64,000 nucleotides of DNA from JBFMFH01 sp964481395 (GTDB taxonomy: Bacteria > Acidobacteriota > Vicinamibacteria > Vicinamibacterales > JAKQTR01). The notes beneath the pieces are model-generated. The model worked only from the letters and a program-made list of their open reading frames with translations, made no database searches and was not told where the DNA came from. A program made the translations under genes and the position numbers. Numbering within the stretch: the first letter of the stretch is position 1; every line of letters starts with the position of its first letter. The stretch covers positions 1 to 64,000 of the forward strand of contig CAYZYG010000011.1 of assembly GCA_964481395.1 (NCBI GenBank). Reading direction: 5' to 3'. This document shows, one piece after another, positions 46,194 to 55,301 of this stretch.

Positions 46194-48614
46194 TCAGCGT
46201 GTCGCGGCCAGCGCCGCGCGTTCGCGTTTCGCCGCGAGGAGGAGCGGGGCGTCCGGATCCGCGTCCTTCCAGGATGCGAGGAACGCATCGTAGGCGGCGA
46301 GGCTTCCGGCCGAGTCCCCGGCGTCGCGCAAGGCGCGCGCGAGACGCAGGCGCGCGAAGGGGACCCACCGCGACACCACGTGCGGGCCGCGAAGGCGGAT
46401 CAACTCGCCGAACGCCTCCGCTGCGCGGTCGGGATGGCCTGTCGTCTGTTCGATGAGGGCCCGCACGCCAATCGGGACGAGGTTGAACCCGTGGCCCCGC
46501 TCGAAGCGCAGTGCCGGTTGCAGGAAGCGACTCGCCTCTTCGGTACGTCCCCGGAACGCCTCGTCCAGTGCCAGGGCGTTGGGCATCCAGACCCGCCGGA
46601 CCCTCGGGTTCGCAGGCGACTGGTTCTGGATGGCCGCCAGGACGTTCCGGGCCTCTGTCGCGTGGCCGAGGAACAGAAGCATGATCCCCGACTGGACGCG
46701 AATGACCGCGTCTGCCTCGAGGGCGAGGCTGTCTTCGAGGGCACGCCTTGCGTTCAGGGGGTCTCCCAGCAGCGCCTCGGCCTCACCGAGGGTGAAGTGC
46801 ACGTCGGCAAGCGCGTCGACCGACGCCGACTGGGCGGCCAGAGCCACGACCTCCGCCGACAGCCGGCGCGCCTCCCGCAGTCGACCGGTGGCCCAGGCAT
46901 GGCCCGCCCGGGCGCGCAGGACCCAGAGTCTCGCCGCCGGACTGGTCGACGCCCAGCGGGTCTCCCGCTCGAGCGCGGCCGCGTCGCCATCGAGCAGGGC
47001 GAAGAACACCCGATGCTGGTGCGCGTTCAGATCGTCCTGACCCCGCGACGCGGCCTCGGCGACAGCCGCGCGTGCACCCGCGACATCTCCCACGCCGAGG
47101 CTGGCCACGACGAGATTCACTGATGCGAGCGAGCTGTACGGCGCGAGGCGCACGGCCTCACGGGCCTCCGGAAGTGCCTGTTCGTAGTGCCCCAGCCATC
47201 CCGTCAGCGTCGAGGCCAGGTTGGTCGGAGGAATCGGCGATCCGGGGTACATCTGCTTCCATGCCCGATAGACGTCGATGGTCCGGTCCGGATCGCCCTC
47301 GACCATGCGGTAGTAGCCGGCAGAGATGTAGAACCGCTCCGGGGCCGTGACCCGATCGCGCAGCTCGTAGGCCCGGCGGAACGCGGGAATCACCTCGGCG
47401 GTGACTTCGAGGTTGCTGGCGGCCGCACCGCGCCTCGCCCACGCCAGCGCGAAGTTCGGATCGAGCTCGGTGGCCTGCCGGTACATCGCGAGCGCGTCCG
47501 CGGGCTTCGCGTGATCCCGATAGTAGTCGCCGAGCGTGAGGGCCTGGAGCGCCTCGAGCGAGGGCGTCGTGGCGCGCACGAGCGGCACGCTGTGCTGGCG
47601 AAGCGACTCGCGCGACTCGCCCAGCCTCCGGCGGATCCTGTTGGCCGCGCTTTCGAGGGCGTCGAGGACCCGCTCCTTGTCGCGCGCCGTCTCCAGCGCC
47701 CGCCCGATCTCCTCCCCGCTGCCGCATGCGATGGCCTCGATGCCGACGGCGTAGCGCGACCCGACGGGCGCGATCGACGGCATGAGCACCGCGGCTGCCC
47801 CTTCCCGCCGACAGAGGTCGAGTGCCAGCGTGCCGGTCACACGCTCGCCCGGCTGCCGTCCCGCGCGCAGGACCGCACTCCGCACGAGATCGTCGGGCAG
47901 AATCCGCAGGAACGGCGCCTGCCCGAGATTGACCCCAAGGGCGAGCCGAAGCGTGTCGTCGAAGACCTCGTCACCCGTGTCGTTCCGCGTGTCCGCGAGC
48001 AGCACGGTGTCACGCTCGGTCAGCGCGCTGACGGGCGTCCGCATCACCATGACCAGGCCAATCACGACCACCGCGACCAGCGCCACCGCCAGGAAGCCCC
48101 AGACGACCGCCCGGCGGACGGGAGACGCGGCGCGGTGAGCCGTCACCTCGGTGTGCGTGACGGCGGCCGCACCCGCGCCGTCGGACTCGAGCCCAGGGCC
48201 CCCAGGCTGAGGCTCCGCAGGTGCCTGGACGGCCCCGCCCGGTATCGACTCGGAGACAGGCGGGACGGCGACCCTGACCACCGGAGCCAGCAACCGGTAG
48301 CCGCGTTTCGGGATGGTCTCCACGTACGTGGGGTGCTGCGCGTCGTCCTGAAGGTTCTGCCGCAGTTCGGCGACGCAACGGGACAGGCCCGACTCGGCCA
48401 CGTACTGGCCAGGCCACACCTCGGCGAAAATCTCCTCCCTGAGAACGATGTCGCCCGGCCGGCGGGCGAGGCACACCAGCAGATCCATCAACTGGGGCCG
48501 GAGCTTGACGTTGGCGTCGCCTCTCGAGATGCGGCAGGCTTTCGGCTCCGCGAGCCAATCGCCCACGCGAAACGGATCGAGGCGGGAGGTGTCGGGCGGC
48601 TGGTCCGGTGCCAT
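46194..48614 (-). CDS. CadC-like winged-helix regulator with TPR domain
   Basis: 806 residues from ATG 48614, preceded by GAGGA. Residues 12-105 form a winged HTH (VGDWLAEPKACRISRGDA, RPQLMDLLVCLARRPGDIVL, GLSRCVAELRQNLQDD, IPKRGYRLLAPV). A linker leads to one membrane span (GFLAVALVAVVVIGLVMVM, about 170-190). The domain DTVLLADTRNDTGDEVFDDT to about 360 is shared with the 44286-45278 paralogue. The rest (about 370-780) is a TPR/helical-hairpin array with repeated A-x4-A-x2-LDPN-type turns, ending in Ala/Arg helices. Such one-component regulators bind DNA in the cytoplasm and sense signals or partners with the distal domain. Confidence 0.9.
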   Translation of the reverse strand: MAPDQPPDTSRLDPFRVGDWLAEPKACRISRGDANVKLRPQLMDLLVCLARRPGDIVLREEIFAEVWPGQYVAESGLSRCVAELRQNLQDDAQHPTYVETIPKRGYRLLAPVVRVAVPPVSESIPGGAVQAPAEPQPGGPGLESDGAGAAAVTHTEVTAHRAASPVRRAVVWGFLAVALVAVVVIGLVMVMRTPVSALTERDTVLLADTRNDTGDEVFDDTLRLALGVNLGQAPFLRILPDDLVRSAVLRAGRQPGERVTGTLALDLCRREGAAAVLMPSIAPVGSRYAVGIEAIACGSGEEIGRALETARDKERVLDALESAANRIRRRLGESRESLRQHSVPLVRATTPSLEALQALTLGDYYRDHAKPADALAMYRQATELDPNFALAWARRGAAASNLEVTAEVIPAFRRAYELRDRVTAPERFYISAGYYRMVEGDPDRTIDVYRAWKQMYPGSPIPPTNLASTLTGWLGHYEQALPEAREAVRLAPYSSLASVNLVVASLGVGDVAGARAAVAEAASRGQDDLNAHQHRVFFALLDGDAAALERETRWASTSPAARLWVLRARAGHAWATGRLREARRLSAEVVALAAQSASVDALADVHFTLGEAEALLGDPLNARRALEDSLALEADAVIRVQSGIMLLFLGHATEARNVLAAIQNQSPANPRVRRVWMPNALALDEAFRGRTEEASRFLQPALRFERGHGFNLVPIGVRALIEQTTGHPDRAAEAFGELIRLRGPHVVSRWVPFARLRLARALRDAGDSAGSLAAYDAFLASWKDADPDAPLLLAAKRERAALAATR

Positions 48615-48692
48615 GGCGGTCCTCGAGGGCGCCAGTACTATACGACACCGGAAAGGGCGAGGTGGTCGGACGTCGACGAGACGCCCGGAAGA

Positions 48693-49451
48693 TCAGCGCA
48701 GGCGGAGTTCGAGCCACCCCTTCGTGGCCCGCTCGTCCGTGTCTGGCGGGTACAGGAGCATCCCGGGCTTGCCGCCGACCATGCTCGAGGCCCAGAGGCG
48801 CATCAGCCAGACATCACCCGGCAGCTTCGAACGCCGAATGGCGAACTCAATCCCGTCCGACGGGTACGAGGTGGCCTGGATGATCTCGATGGGCGTCATT
48901 CCGGCCTGTTTGAGACGCTCAGCCTCCGCCATATCGCGCCGCAGTTCGTTCGCGTACCAGTCGGTCGTGAGCCCGAAGCGCGGGGCCGGCTCTGAGCCCT
49001 CCTTGGGCAGGATCGCCTCCGCAAGCTGAGCCGAGACGTGGAGTTTCCAGATCGGACCACCGGCCGCCGAGAGACACAGGTCTGAGGGGCCGATTCCTCC
49101 CTCGCCCTTGATGCCCAGGAAGACGACGCCACGGTGCTGTTTCAGGTAGAGGGCCGCCGTGGCGCTCAGCGCGATCCGCCGCGCATCGTCCCACTCGCCC
49201 GGGCTGAAGATCCCGTCCGTCATGACCGGCGTGCCGTCCCCTTCCGGTACGGTGACCGACGTGACCCGTTCGGGACCATCCGTTCCCCCCGGGGGCGGCG
49301 GGCCCGGCGTCCGTCCGCCCGCAAAGATGGCGCCCAGGGCTCTGAACCGTTCTCCCGTACCGGGCAGGGTCAGGAACGTTCCGATCTGTGTGGCGCACAC
49401 GGCTGCCACGATGCACAGTCCCAAACGCTGATCCAGGGTCCGCGTGGACAT
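48693..49451 (-). CDS. Secreted CBM9/DOMON-like protein (252 aa)
   Basis: 252 residues from ATG 49451 with GAGGTGAGG upstream. The N-terminal hydrophobic segment LGLCIVAAVCATQIGTFL is a signal peptide or anchor, followed by a Pro/Gly spacer (GGRTPGPPPPGG). The core begins MTDGIFSPGEWDDARRIALS with VVFLGIKG and SDLCLS, the pattern of family-9 carbohydrate-binding/DOMON beta sandwiches. A ligand is not apparent. It sits alone between the TPR regulator gene and a divergent 229-base intergenic region. Confidence 0.6.
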   Translation of the reverse strand: MSTRTLDQRLGLCIVAAVCATQIGTFLTLPGTGERFRALGAIFAGGRTPGPPPPGGTDGPERVTSVTVPEGDGTPVMTDGIFSPGEWDDARRIALSATAALYLKQHRGVVFLGIKGEGGIGPSDLCLSAAGGPIWKLHVSAQLAEAILPKEGSEPAPRFGLTTDWYANELRRDMAEAERLKQAGMTPIEIIQATSYPSDGIEFAIRRSKLPGDVWLMRLWASSMVGGKPGMLLYPPDTDERATKGWLELRLR

Positions 49452-49680
49452 GCCTCACCTCGTCTTGACCGATGCGGGCCGTCGTCGCCCGCTTCTCGCA
49501 CAATATGAGGTGCGCAGCGGCGCAGCGCCGCAACAGGGGCCCTCGCGTTCGCTTCGGAACGTGCTCGCGGCCTTCGCGAGGCCTACCGGGGCCCCGGAGA
49601 CGGGGCCGCCGGCGCGAGGGCGTCGGCGATGCAGGTGTAACGCTCGGAACCCGGCGAAAGCCCGAGATAATCGAGGATGC

Positions 49681-50049
49681 TCACGCCGGCGGCGGACTTG
49701 CCGCCGAGCCAGAACAGAGGGGGCACTTCGATTCGATCTCGCCGAGCCGCCCCGTCACTTCGCCGTAGATACGGTGCATGTGCCCCACGAGCGACTCGTA
49801 GTGGTCGTCGACCTTGCGCTCGAGGGTACCGAGGCGCCCCTCCACCTTACCGAGGCGCCCCTCCACCTTACCGAGGCGCCCCTCCACCTTGTCGAAGCGC
49901 TCGTCGACACTCTTGAACCGATCATCAATCCGGTCGAATCGCAGCCACACATTGACGGCGATGTTTGCCACGTCCGTCCGGAGCGCGTCCAGACCGGTCT
50001 GGACCTTGCCAATCGCGTCGAGAACTTGCTGATGCTGCGTCTTGGTCAT
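49681..50049 (-). CDS. Coiled-coil protein with tandem heptad repeats
   Basis: 122 residues. Residues 1-95 form a heptad-repeat coiled coil (VLDAIGKVQTGLDALRTDVA, VNVWLRFDRIDDRF). Residues about 50-75 contain three copies of the 7-residue unit K-V-E-G-R-L-G, encoded by the 21-base DNA repeat at 49831-49893. The C-terminus holds CPLCSGS. No membrane segment. Similar short coiled coils occur as accessory or phage-like structural proteins, but I assign no function. It starts just inside the stretch before the N gap. Confidence 0.6.
   Translation of the reverse strand: MTKTQHQQVLDAIGKVQTGLDALRTDVANIAVNVWLRFDRIDDRFKSVDERFDKVEGRLGKVEGRLGKVEGRLGTLERKVDDHYESLVGHMHRIYGEVTGRLGEIESKCPLCSGSAASPPPA
49831..49893. 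repeat. Three tandem 21-bp units inside a coiled-coil gene
   Basis: GAGGCGCCCCTCCACCTTACC at 49831-49851 and 49852-49872, with a third copy at 49873-49893 ending GTC. The unit length keeps the frame and adds one heptad per copy, so copy number may vary between strains without breaking the gene. Confidence 0.85.
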
Positions 50050-50181
50050 GGTCCCTACGGTTGCCAGTCTCGTGCCGCAGCCCGACCACCGACCCCCGAT
50101 TCCGCGATCTCGCCGGATTCCGCGAGGATCCTGCCCCGCAGCGGCTCGGGTTCCGGATGGACTCTGCAGAATCTGCCATAC

Positions 50182-50281
50182 NNNNNNNNNNNNNNNNNNN
50201 NNNNNNNNNNNNNNNNNNNNNNNNNNNNNNNNNNNNNNNNNNNNNNNNNNNNNNNNNNNNNNNNNNNNNNNNNNNNNNNNN
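50182..50281. other. 100-N scaffold gap
   Basis: A fixed-length run of 100 Ns between the coiled-coil gene and the SEC-C gene; the true gap size is unknown. Flanks show no coding frame I can join across it. Confidence 0.95.
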
Positions 50282-50362
50282 GGAGGACGACGATGCCATC
50301 GTCGGGAGTGGAGATCAAGGTGAGCGGGATCCGCTCACGCCGCGTACGGTACACTGACGGAT

Positions 50363-50638
50363 ATGACTCCTCCGACTGGCGCGAAACCCGGGCGCAACGA
50401 GCCCTGTTCCTGCGGATCAGGCCGCAAGTACAAGCACTGCTGCCTGCCGAACGACGAGGCCGCCGAAGCGGCCGCCCGGGTGAAGGCGCAAGAGGAGCAG
50501 GCGTCTCAGCCTCCTGAAGCCGAGACCGTGAAGCCGCCACGCGCGCCCAAGCACCAGACGCAGCAGCCCTGGAAGGCATCGACCGCCCGCGGGTTCATTC
50601 CCCGCACGCGCCTGCCGCGCAAGGTGGGAGGAAGCTGA
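50363..50638 (+). CDS. SEC-C motif protein (91 aa)
   Basis: 91 residues. SEC-C zinc motif near the N-terminus: PGRNEPCSCGSGRKYKHCC with the C-x-C-x8-C-(C/H) spacing. The rest is Glu/Ala/Pro-rich and ends with a basic stretch (PRTRLPRKVGGS). SEC-C motifs bind zinc and occur at the end of SecA and as small stand-alone proteins that may bind RNA, ribosomes or SecA/SecB-type partners. TACACT at 50350-50355 lies 7 bases before ATG, so the mRNA may be leaderless. Confidence 0.88.
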   Translation: MTPPTGAKPGRNEPCSCGSGRKYKHCCLPNDEAAEAAARVKAQEEQASQPPEAETVKPPRAPKHQTQQPWKASTARGFIPRTRLPRKVGGS

Positions 50639-50716
50639 CGTGACCTCCGCCTGCGCGTCCTGATGCTCGACACAAGCGGACGCCTCCGGGCACCAATCTT
50701 CACGACGACCGTCAGA

Positions 50717-51802
50717 CTACAGGTCCGCCGCGGGAGTCCGGGCCATCGCCTCTTCGTAGATGCGGACCAGCCGATCCATCATCGAACGGCGATCCGGTCC
50801 CGGCGTGGCGGCGGCGCTTCGCACGACGGCCGCGCGCAGGGCGCGCGCCAGGCCCTCCACGTCACCCCACGCCACGCGCGTTCCCCGGTGCCACTCCGCC
50901 ACACCGCCGCTCTCCCACGTGACGACCGGGATGCCCATCGCCTGCGCCTCCACACCGACGATGCCGAAGGGCTCCTGCCAGCGGGACGGCAGCAGGACCG
51001 CCCTCGCACGTCGATAGAGTGAACACAGCCGCGCGCGGTCCAGCCAGCCCGTCACCTCGAATCCCTCGCGCTCGATGTCGGCCCTGAGCGGCCCACTGCC
51101 GGCGAACACGAGGGGCAGGTCGATGCCCGACAGGCGCCAGGCCTCTATCGCGTCGGGAGCGCCCTTCGCGTCCGCCAGGCGGCCGACGAACGCCACGCAA
51201 GGAGGGCCATCCGGTGCGGCGTGTCCGTCGAGCCTGTCAACGAACGGCGGGATGACGTGCACCCGATGTGGATCGAATCCGGCCTGCGCAAGTTCCGACC
51301 GCATGTAGTCGGAGAGCACGATCACCGGCAGGCGCCGCAGCGCCTCGCAGCGCGCCTGGGTCAACGCCAGGATCTCGCGGAAGTAGGGTTCATCGTCGAA
51401 GCAGGTGGCGCAGACCGACTCGGAGAAGGCCTCGCGGCAGACCGTCCCGTCGCGGTGCCACTTGCCGCGGCCCGGGCAGAAGAAGCGGTGGTCCTGGACG
51501 GTGACGACGGCGGGACCGGTCTGGGCAGCCCGGCGCAGGACCGCGGGGTTCATCACGTTGTGGACGTGGACGAGGTCGAATCCGCCCGACGCGGCGAGGT
51601 CGGCCCACGCGGACACCGGCTCGTCGTCGCGCGCATCGAGCCCGGGACAGACGACGACCGGACAGGGGGGCTCGCCATCCTCGCACCGGCCGACGGCCAG
51701 GGTCACGTCGTGCTCGTGCGACAGTTCACCGATGACGGCGAGCATGTGGACGTACGCCCCGCCGTGTGTGCTCAACCGGTCGGCGACGTGCAGGATGCGC
51801 AT
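50717..51802 (-). CDS. Glycosyltransferase, GT4/GT1 type
   Basis: 361 residues from ATG 51802 (MRILHVADRLSTHGG); an upstream ATG (MRRLAQDRT) adds nine residues and is less likely. GT-B fold: N-terminal GGAYVHMLAVIGEL and VHVHNVMNP; the C-terminal donor half has VAFVGRLADAKG, VFAGSGPL and the donor-binding EPFGIVGVEAQAMGIPVV with its E-x7-E motif. A Cys-rich stretch in the first half (PGRGKWHRDGTVCREAFSES and following CATCF) looks like a small metal or carbohydrate contact. It transfers an NDP-sugar to an unknown acceptor, probably in glycan or lipid assembly. A 67-codon small gene lies immediately upstream on the same strand. Confidence 0.85.
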   Translation of the reverse strand: MRILHVADRLSTHGGAYVHMLAVIGELSHEHDVTLAVGRCEDGEPPCPVVVCPGLDARDDEPVSAWADLAASGGFDLVHVHNVMNPAVLRRAAQTGPAVVTVQDHRFFCPGRGKWHRDGTVCREAFSESVCATCFDDEPYFREILALTQARCEALRRLPVIVLSDYMRSELAQAGFDPHRVHVIPPFVDRLDGHAAPDGPPCVAFVGRLADAKGAPDAIEAWRLSGIDLPLVFAGSGPLRADIEREGFEVTGWLDRARLCSLYRRARAVLLPSRWQEPFGIVGVEAQAMGIPVVTWESGGVAEWHRGTRVAWGDVEGLARALRAAVVRSAAATPGPDRRSMMDRLVRIYEEAMARTPAADL

Positions 51803-51825
51803 CGTGCGGTCCTGGGCGAGACGCC

Positions 51826-52029
51826 TCACCGAGAATCGACGAATCCGCGGTCCAGCGCTGCTTCGTACTCGGTGTCGGTGTGGCCCGGGCAGCGCACGGC
51901 GAGTTCACGGACCAGGCGCTTCCACGTGTCAGCCCAAGCGCGCACTGTGAGATGCCCGAGACGCCCCATCCGAAACTCGTCCGCCACGGCATAGGCCGCC
52001 CGCGAGAGGTCGTCGTCCGGTACAGCCAT
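51826..52029 (-). CDS. Small hypothetical protein upstream of the glycosyltransferase
   Basis: 67 residues from ATG 52029, no recognisable domain. Contains LSRAAYAVADEFRMGRLGHL and VRELAVRCPGHTDTEYEAAL, an amphipathic-helix pattern. It ends 24 bases before the glycosyltransferase start and may be co-transcribed. Family unknown. Confidence 0.45.
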   Translation of the reverse strand: MAVPDDDLSRAAYAVADEFRMGRLGHLTVRAWADTWKRLVRELAVRCPGHTDTEYEAALDRGFVDSR

Positions 52030-52193
52030 GCGATTAGGATCGCCGCTGCAAGGACGGAAGTCCATCCCGGCCTACGCAAGAACGCCAGTCCGCCGTTATG
52101 CTGGTAGATGACGGGCATGCCGGACATCTGGGTCTCTGACCGACCGACGCGCTGCCCGATTGTCCGAGTCCGTAATGGGAGTACGTATCGACT

Positions 52194-53246
52194 ATGTACA
52201 GCGCGCGAGCCTATTCAGCCGCCAGCGCGACTTCACCCCTCGCCCCGACGACCATCTCACGGCGTGACCTGACGCCTCACGACATCCGGATTCAGATTCT
52301 CTTCTGCGGGATCTGCCACTCGGACCTCCACCAGGTACGCAACGAGTGGAGCGATTACATGCCCACGGTCTACCCGTGCGTGCCGGGCCACGAGATCGTC
52401 GGACGCGTGTCGCATGTCGGGTCGGCGGTCTCCTCCTTCACGCCGGGCGACCTCGTAGGCGTCGGCTGTCTGGTGGATTCCGACGGCACCTGTCCGGAGT
52501 GCCAGGCGCACCTCGAGCAGTTCTGCGCGAACGCGACCTTCACGTACAACTCGCCGGACAAGCACCTCGGCGGCGTCACCTACGGCGGGTACTCGGACAG
52601 CGTGATCGTCAACGAGCGATTCGTGGTGCGCGTCCCGGACAGCCTGAATCCCGCCGGCGCCGCACCGCTCCTGTGCGCGGGCATCACCACGTACTCGCCC
52701 GTCCGGCGCGCGGGCGTGACTGCCGGCACGAAGGTCGGCGTCGTCGGCCTGGGAGGCCTGGGCCACATGGGCGTGAAGTTCGCCCACGCGCTCGGGGCGC
52801 ACGTCGTCGTGTTCACGACGTCGGCGTCCAAGAAGGACGATGCGCTTCGACTTGGCGCGGACGAGGTGGTCCTGTCGCGAGACGCCAACGCGTTTCAGAA
52901 GCACACCGGCAGTTTCGATTTCATCCTCGACACCGTGTCGAGCGATCACGACATCAACGCCTATCTCTGGCTGCTGCGCCGTGACGGCCAACTCACGCTC
53001 GTCGGCGCGCCGCAGACGCCGTTGGCGCTGTCCGGCATGGCGCTGCTGTTCGGGCGGCGCAGCGTCTCCGGGTCGCTCATCGGAGGGATCGCCGAAACGC
53101 AGGAGATGCTCGACTTCTGCGGCGCTCACGGCATTACGGCCGACGTCGAGGTCATTCCGGCTGCGTACATCAATACCGCCTACGAGCGGCTGATGCGCTC
53201 CGACATCAAGTACCGCTTCTCGATCGACATGGCGTCGCTGAAGTAG
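52194..53246 (+). CDS. Zinc-dependent alcohol dehydrogenase (YahK/cinnamyl-type MDR)
   Basis: 350 residues. Catalytic zinc region FCGICHSDLHQ (Cys/His) with GHEIVGRV supplying the His-Glu; structural zinc Cys cluster around CPECQAHLEQFC; NAD(P)-binding GLGGLGHMGVKFAHALGA. The LGGVTYGGYSD and VDSDGTCPEC context matches the YahK/CAD group of medium-chain dehydrogenases, which reduce aldehydes with NADPH. No operon partners. The start is chosen at the first ATG; a weak TACGTA lies 6-7 bases upstream. Substrate not determinable. Confidence 0.93.
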   Translation: MYSARAYSAASATSPLAPTTISRRDLTPHDIRIQILFCGICHSDLHQVRNEWSDYMPTVYPCVPGHEIVGRVSHVGSAVSSFTPGDLVGVGCLVDSDGTCPECQAHLEQFCANATFTYNSPDKHLGGVTYGGYSDSVIVNERFVVRVPDSLNPAGAAPLLCAGITTYSPVRRAGVTAGTKVGVVGLGGLGHMGVKFAHALGAHVVVFTTSASKKDDALRLGADEVVLSRDANAFQKHTGSFDFILDTVSSDHDINAYLWLLRRDGQLTLVGAPQTPLALSGMALLFGRRSVSGSLIGGIAETQEMLDFCGAHGITADVEVIPAAYINTAYERLMRSDIKYRFSIDMASLK

Positions 53247-53398
53247 GCATCGCGCGGGCGCGGGAGTGCCCGTCAATCCGCCTCGCGCCGGACGACCTTT
53301 CCCTGCTGCGTCGTGACATTTCTGCGGGGAAAGGCGTCAGGTGCACGGCCGCGTGCCACAACACCGCCAGCCGACAACGCCTGGCTGGGCCAGCGCGA

Positions 53399-54505
53399 TC
53401 AGCGCTGTCGGTTCTGCTCCGACCAGATATCCGTACTCACTTCGGTCACATTGATCTCGATGTACGGGTACTCGCCGTCTGGCGCGGCGTAGCGCGCCTC
53501 ACCGCGCGTGGCGAGCCGGTAGGGTCCCATCGCCCGATGGTCTCGGACCGGCGTGGACCAGCGTTGCGGGAGCATGGTCTTCCCGTCCTCGGCGAGCGCC
53601 GGGCGGTCGTCGGACCAGAAGTCGACGAGGGCGCCGGAATCGTCGAACACCAGCACCGCGCGGATGGTGTGAGGGCCGTTGGTATAGGTCGCCTCCACGC
53701 TGCGGGTGTCGAGCTCACGCCAACGGATCGACGGATCGATCAGGCTCCCGGGTGCGAAGAGGCACATGTCGTTGAGGATCGTGACCGTCTCCGTCCGCAT
53801 CATCTCGGCCCCGCCCAGGTCGACGACCGGCAGGAGTGACACGAGCCGGACCCGCATGCTCGCCGTGGTCGCGCCGTAGGCGTGCAGGCCGTCCACCGGC
53901 AGCCCGCCGCGAGTCGCCTCCATCCAGAAGTAGCGCCGGGGCGGGTCGAAGAAGTTGTGCTGCTCGGCGACGAACGGCATCCACGGCGCCGTGGCCGATC
54001 CCCGGATGCGTCCGGTCAGCCGGGCGCGGAAACCCTGGACCCGCGGCGTGCCGACGACCCCCGCGAAGCGAAGGTAGCGCTGGACTTGAGACGGCAGCGC
54101 CGCGAGGTCCGCTTCGGTGATGCGCGGCGGCGGGCTGTGACGTGCCGTTTCCGCGAGGCCGGCGCCGACCGGTCGCTCGTATTCCGCGCGGAGGCCGAAC
54201 GGCCCCCAGGCGAAGGCCCCGTACACCACGGCTGCCAGCAGGACGACGTTGACGATCGTGCCGAAGATGACAATCTGCGAGGCCACCAGACCCGCGAGGC
54301 CGACAAGCCAGAACCACCGGGGCGCGACGAGGAGTAGTGCGACGGCGGCGAGGAGCAGCACCGCGGCCGCGAGCCAGACGACGCCCAACTGGGGCGAGAT
54401 CGGCTGCTTCAGCTGTTCGAGCGGCGCGAGTCCGAACGCCTTGGCGACGCCCATCAGGTGGATCAGGGCGTGGATGGCAATCAGAGCTGAGAAGGCGATG
54501 CGCAT
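53399..54505 (-). CDS. Membrane protein with DUF6544-type domain
   Basis: 368 residues from ATG 54505, preceded by AGGAG. Residues 1-110 form about four membrane helices (LIAIHALIHLMGVAKAF, LGVVWLAAAVLLLAAV, GTIVNVVLLAAVVYGAFAW). The soluble C-terminal half includes FFDPPRRYFWMEATRGGLP, LVSLLPVVDLGGAEMMRTET and RWSTPVRDHRAMGPYRL, matching DUF6544/DUF6920-type proteins of unknown function. It may bind or modify a lipid, but no catalytic motif is certain. Next to a 577-base intergenic stretch. Confidence 0.7.
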   Translation of the reverse strand: MRIAFSALIAIHALIHLMGVAKAFGLAPLEQLKQPISPQLGVVWLAAAVLLLAAVALLLVAPRWFWLVGLAGLVASQIVIFGTIVNVVLLAAVVYGAFAWGPFGLRAEYERPVGAGLAETARHSPPPRITEADLAALPSQVQRYLRFAGVVGTPRVQGFRARLTGRIRGSATAPWMPFVAEQHNFFDPPRRYFWMEATRGGLPVDGLHAYGATTASMRVRLVSLLPVVDLGGAEMMRTETVTILNDMCLFAPGSLIDPSIRWRELDTRSVEATYTNGPHTIRAVLVFDDSGALVDFWSDDRPALAEDGKTMLPQRWSTPVRDHRAMGPYRLATRGEARYAAPDGEYPYIEINVTEVSTDIWSEQNRQR

Positions 54506-54692
54506 CGGGACTCCTGCGAACACAACGGTCAGCAACCGTGCCTATCCCTTGATGAAGACAGGCGGCCCGGTCCGGAGTGGGGACAAGAGAGGGGGTCGGT
54601 GGCAGCTGACGTATTCTGTCACGGGTCCGAGGCGAGGAACCACGGCACGGTCAGAGTCCGGTTCCTCCAGATCCCCACGAAGTGGCGGCTGC

Positions 54693-54950
54693 CTGACCAA
54701 GAAGCGCGCGCGCGATGCCGAGGCGTCTAGGGCAGCACGGAAGACGTGCCGGCTCACGGCGCGCCAGATCGAGAGGGCGCGAGCCCTCGGCATGAATCCG
54801 AAGAGAATCCCCGGTCTACGCCCGGGGCCACAGGAGCGGTGGAATGTGCCCGTGGGTGAGTTCATTGAGGCACGCTACCCGAAGCGATGCGCCGGGGTTC
54901 CCACCGAAGATGATCCGCACGGAACGAAGCCGGATTCCCAGCTTCACCAG
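54693..54950 (+). other. Possible degenerate small gene in the 54506-55082 interval
   Basis: In this interval one frame reads LTKKRARDAEASRAARKTCR, then LTARQIERARALGMNPKRIP and QERWNVPVGEFIEARYPKRC, a pattern (helix, G-M-N-P-K, W-x-V-P, F-I-E) resembling a small family of conserved hypothetical proteins. There is no ATG start and Cys replaces an expected aromatic residue, so it is likely a decayed copy. The remaining bases of the interval hold nothing I can support. Confidence 0.4.
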
Positions 54951-55082
54951 GTGTCATCGCCGAAACCACGTGAAGCGGCCGCTGCTCAACCCAGCCACGG
55001 GTCAACCGACTTGGCCAGGGCGTGTCGTCGGGGTGATCCTCTATGGCCGTGTCGTCGTTCAGCAGGGCGCTGGCCGGACACG

Positions 55083-55301
55083 TTACGCCGCGGGGGTGTT
55101 CACTAATTCGACCGTCAGGCCGCGAGAACCGGGGGCCAGCGCGACGTTGAGTTTCTCGAACCCGATAATCTGGCCGGTGGCGTCCTTCATGAACACCGTG
55201 TCATCGTCGGCTTCCTCTGCCACGTGCTCGGTCGCTGGATCGCCCAGCCAGACCGTCAGGGTTCTTGCGAACGCGTCGTAGTAGACCCTTACTTTGTCCA
55301 T
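55083..55301 (-). CDS. DUF2283-like protein, partner of the upstream nuclease-like gene
   Basis: 72 residues. YYDAFARTLTVWLGDPATEH followed by DDDTVFMKDATGQIIGFEKL matches DUF2283 (a short beta-rich domain with Y-x-x-x-x-D-x-L and a final L-x-V). Its first 13 bases overlap the end of the upstream 55289-55615 gene. DUF2283 proteins often accompany small RelE-like or nuclease-like proteins, so an antitoxin or regulatory role is plausible but inferred. Confidence 0.65.
   Translation of the reverse strand: MDKVRVYYDAFARTLTVWLGDPATEHVAEEADDDTVFMKDATGQIIGFEKLNVALAPGSRGLTVELVNTPAA

Noticed and set aside
49831..49893. Short tandem repeats as a possible CRISPR array
   Set aside because: Units abut without spacers, are in frame inside a gene and number only three.
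50055..50579. A frame running across the 100-N gap
   Set aside because: Placeholder Ns make it open artificially; flanking residues show no domain.
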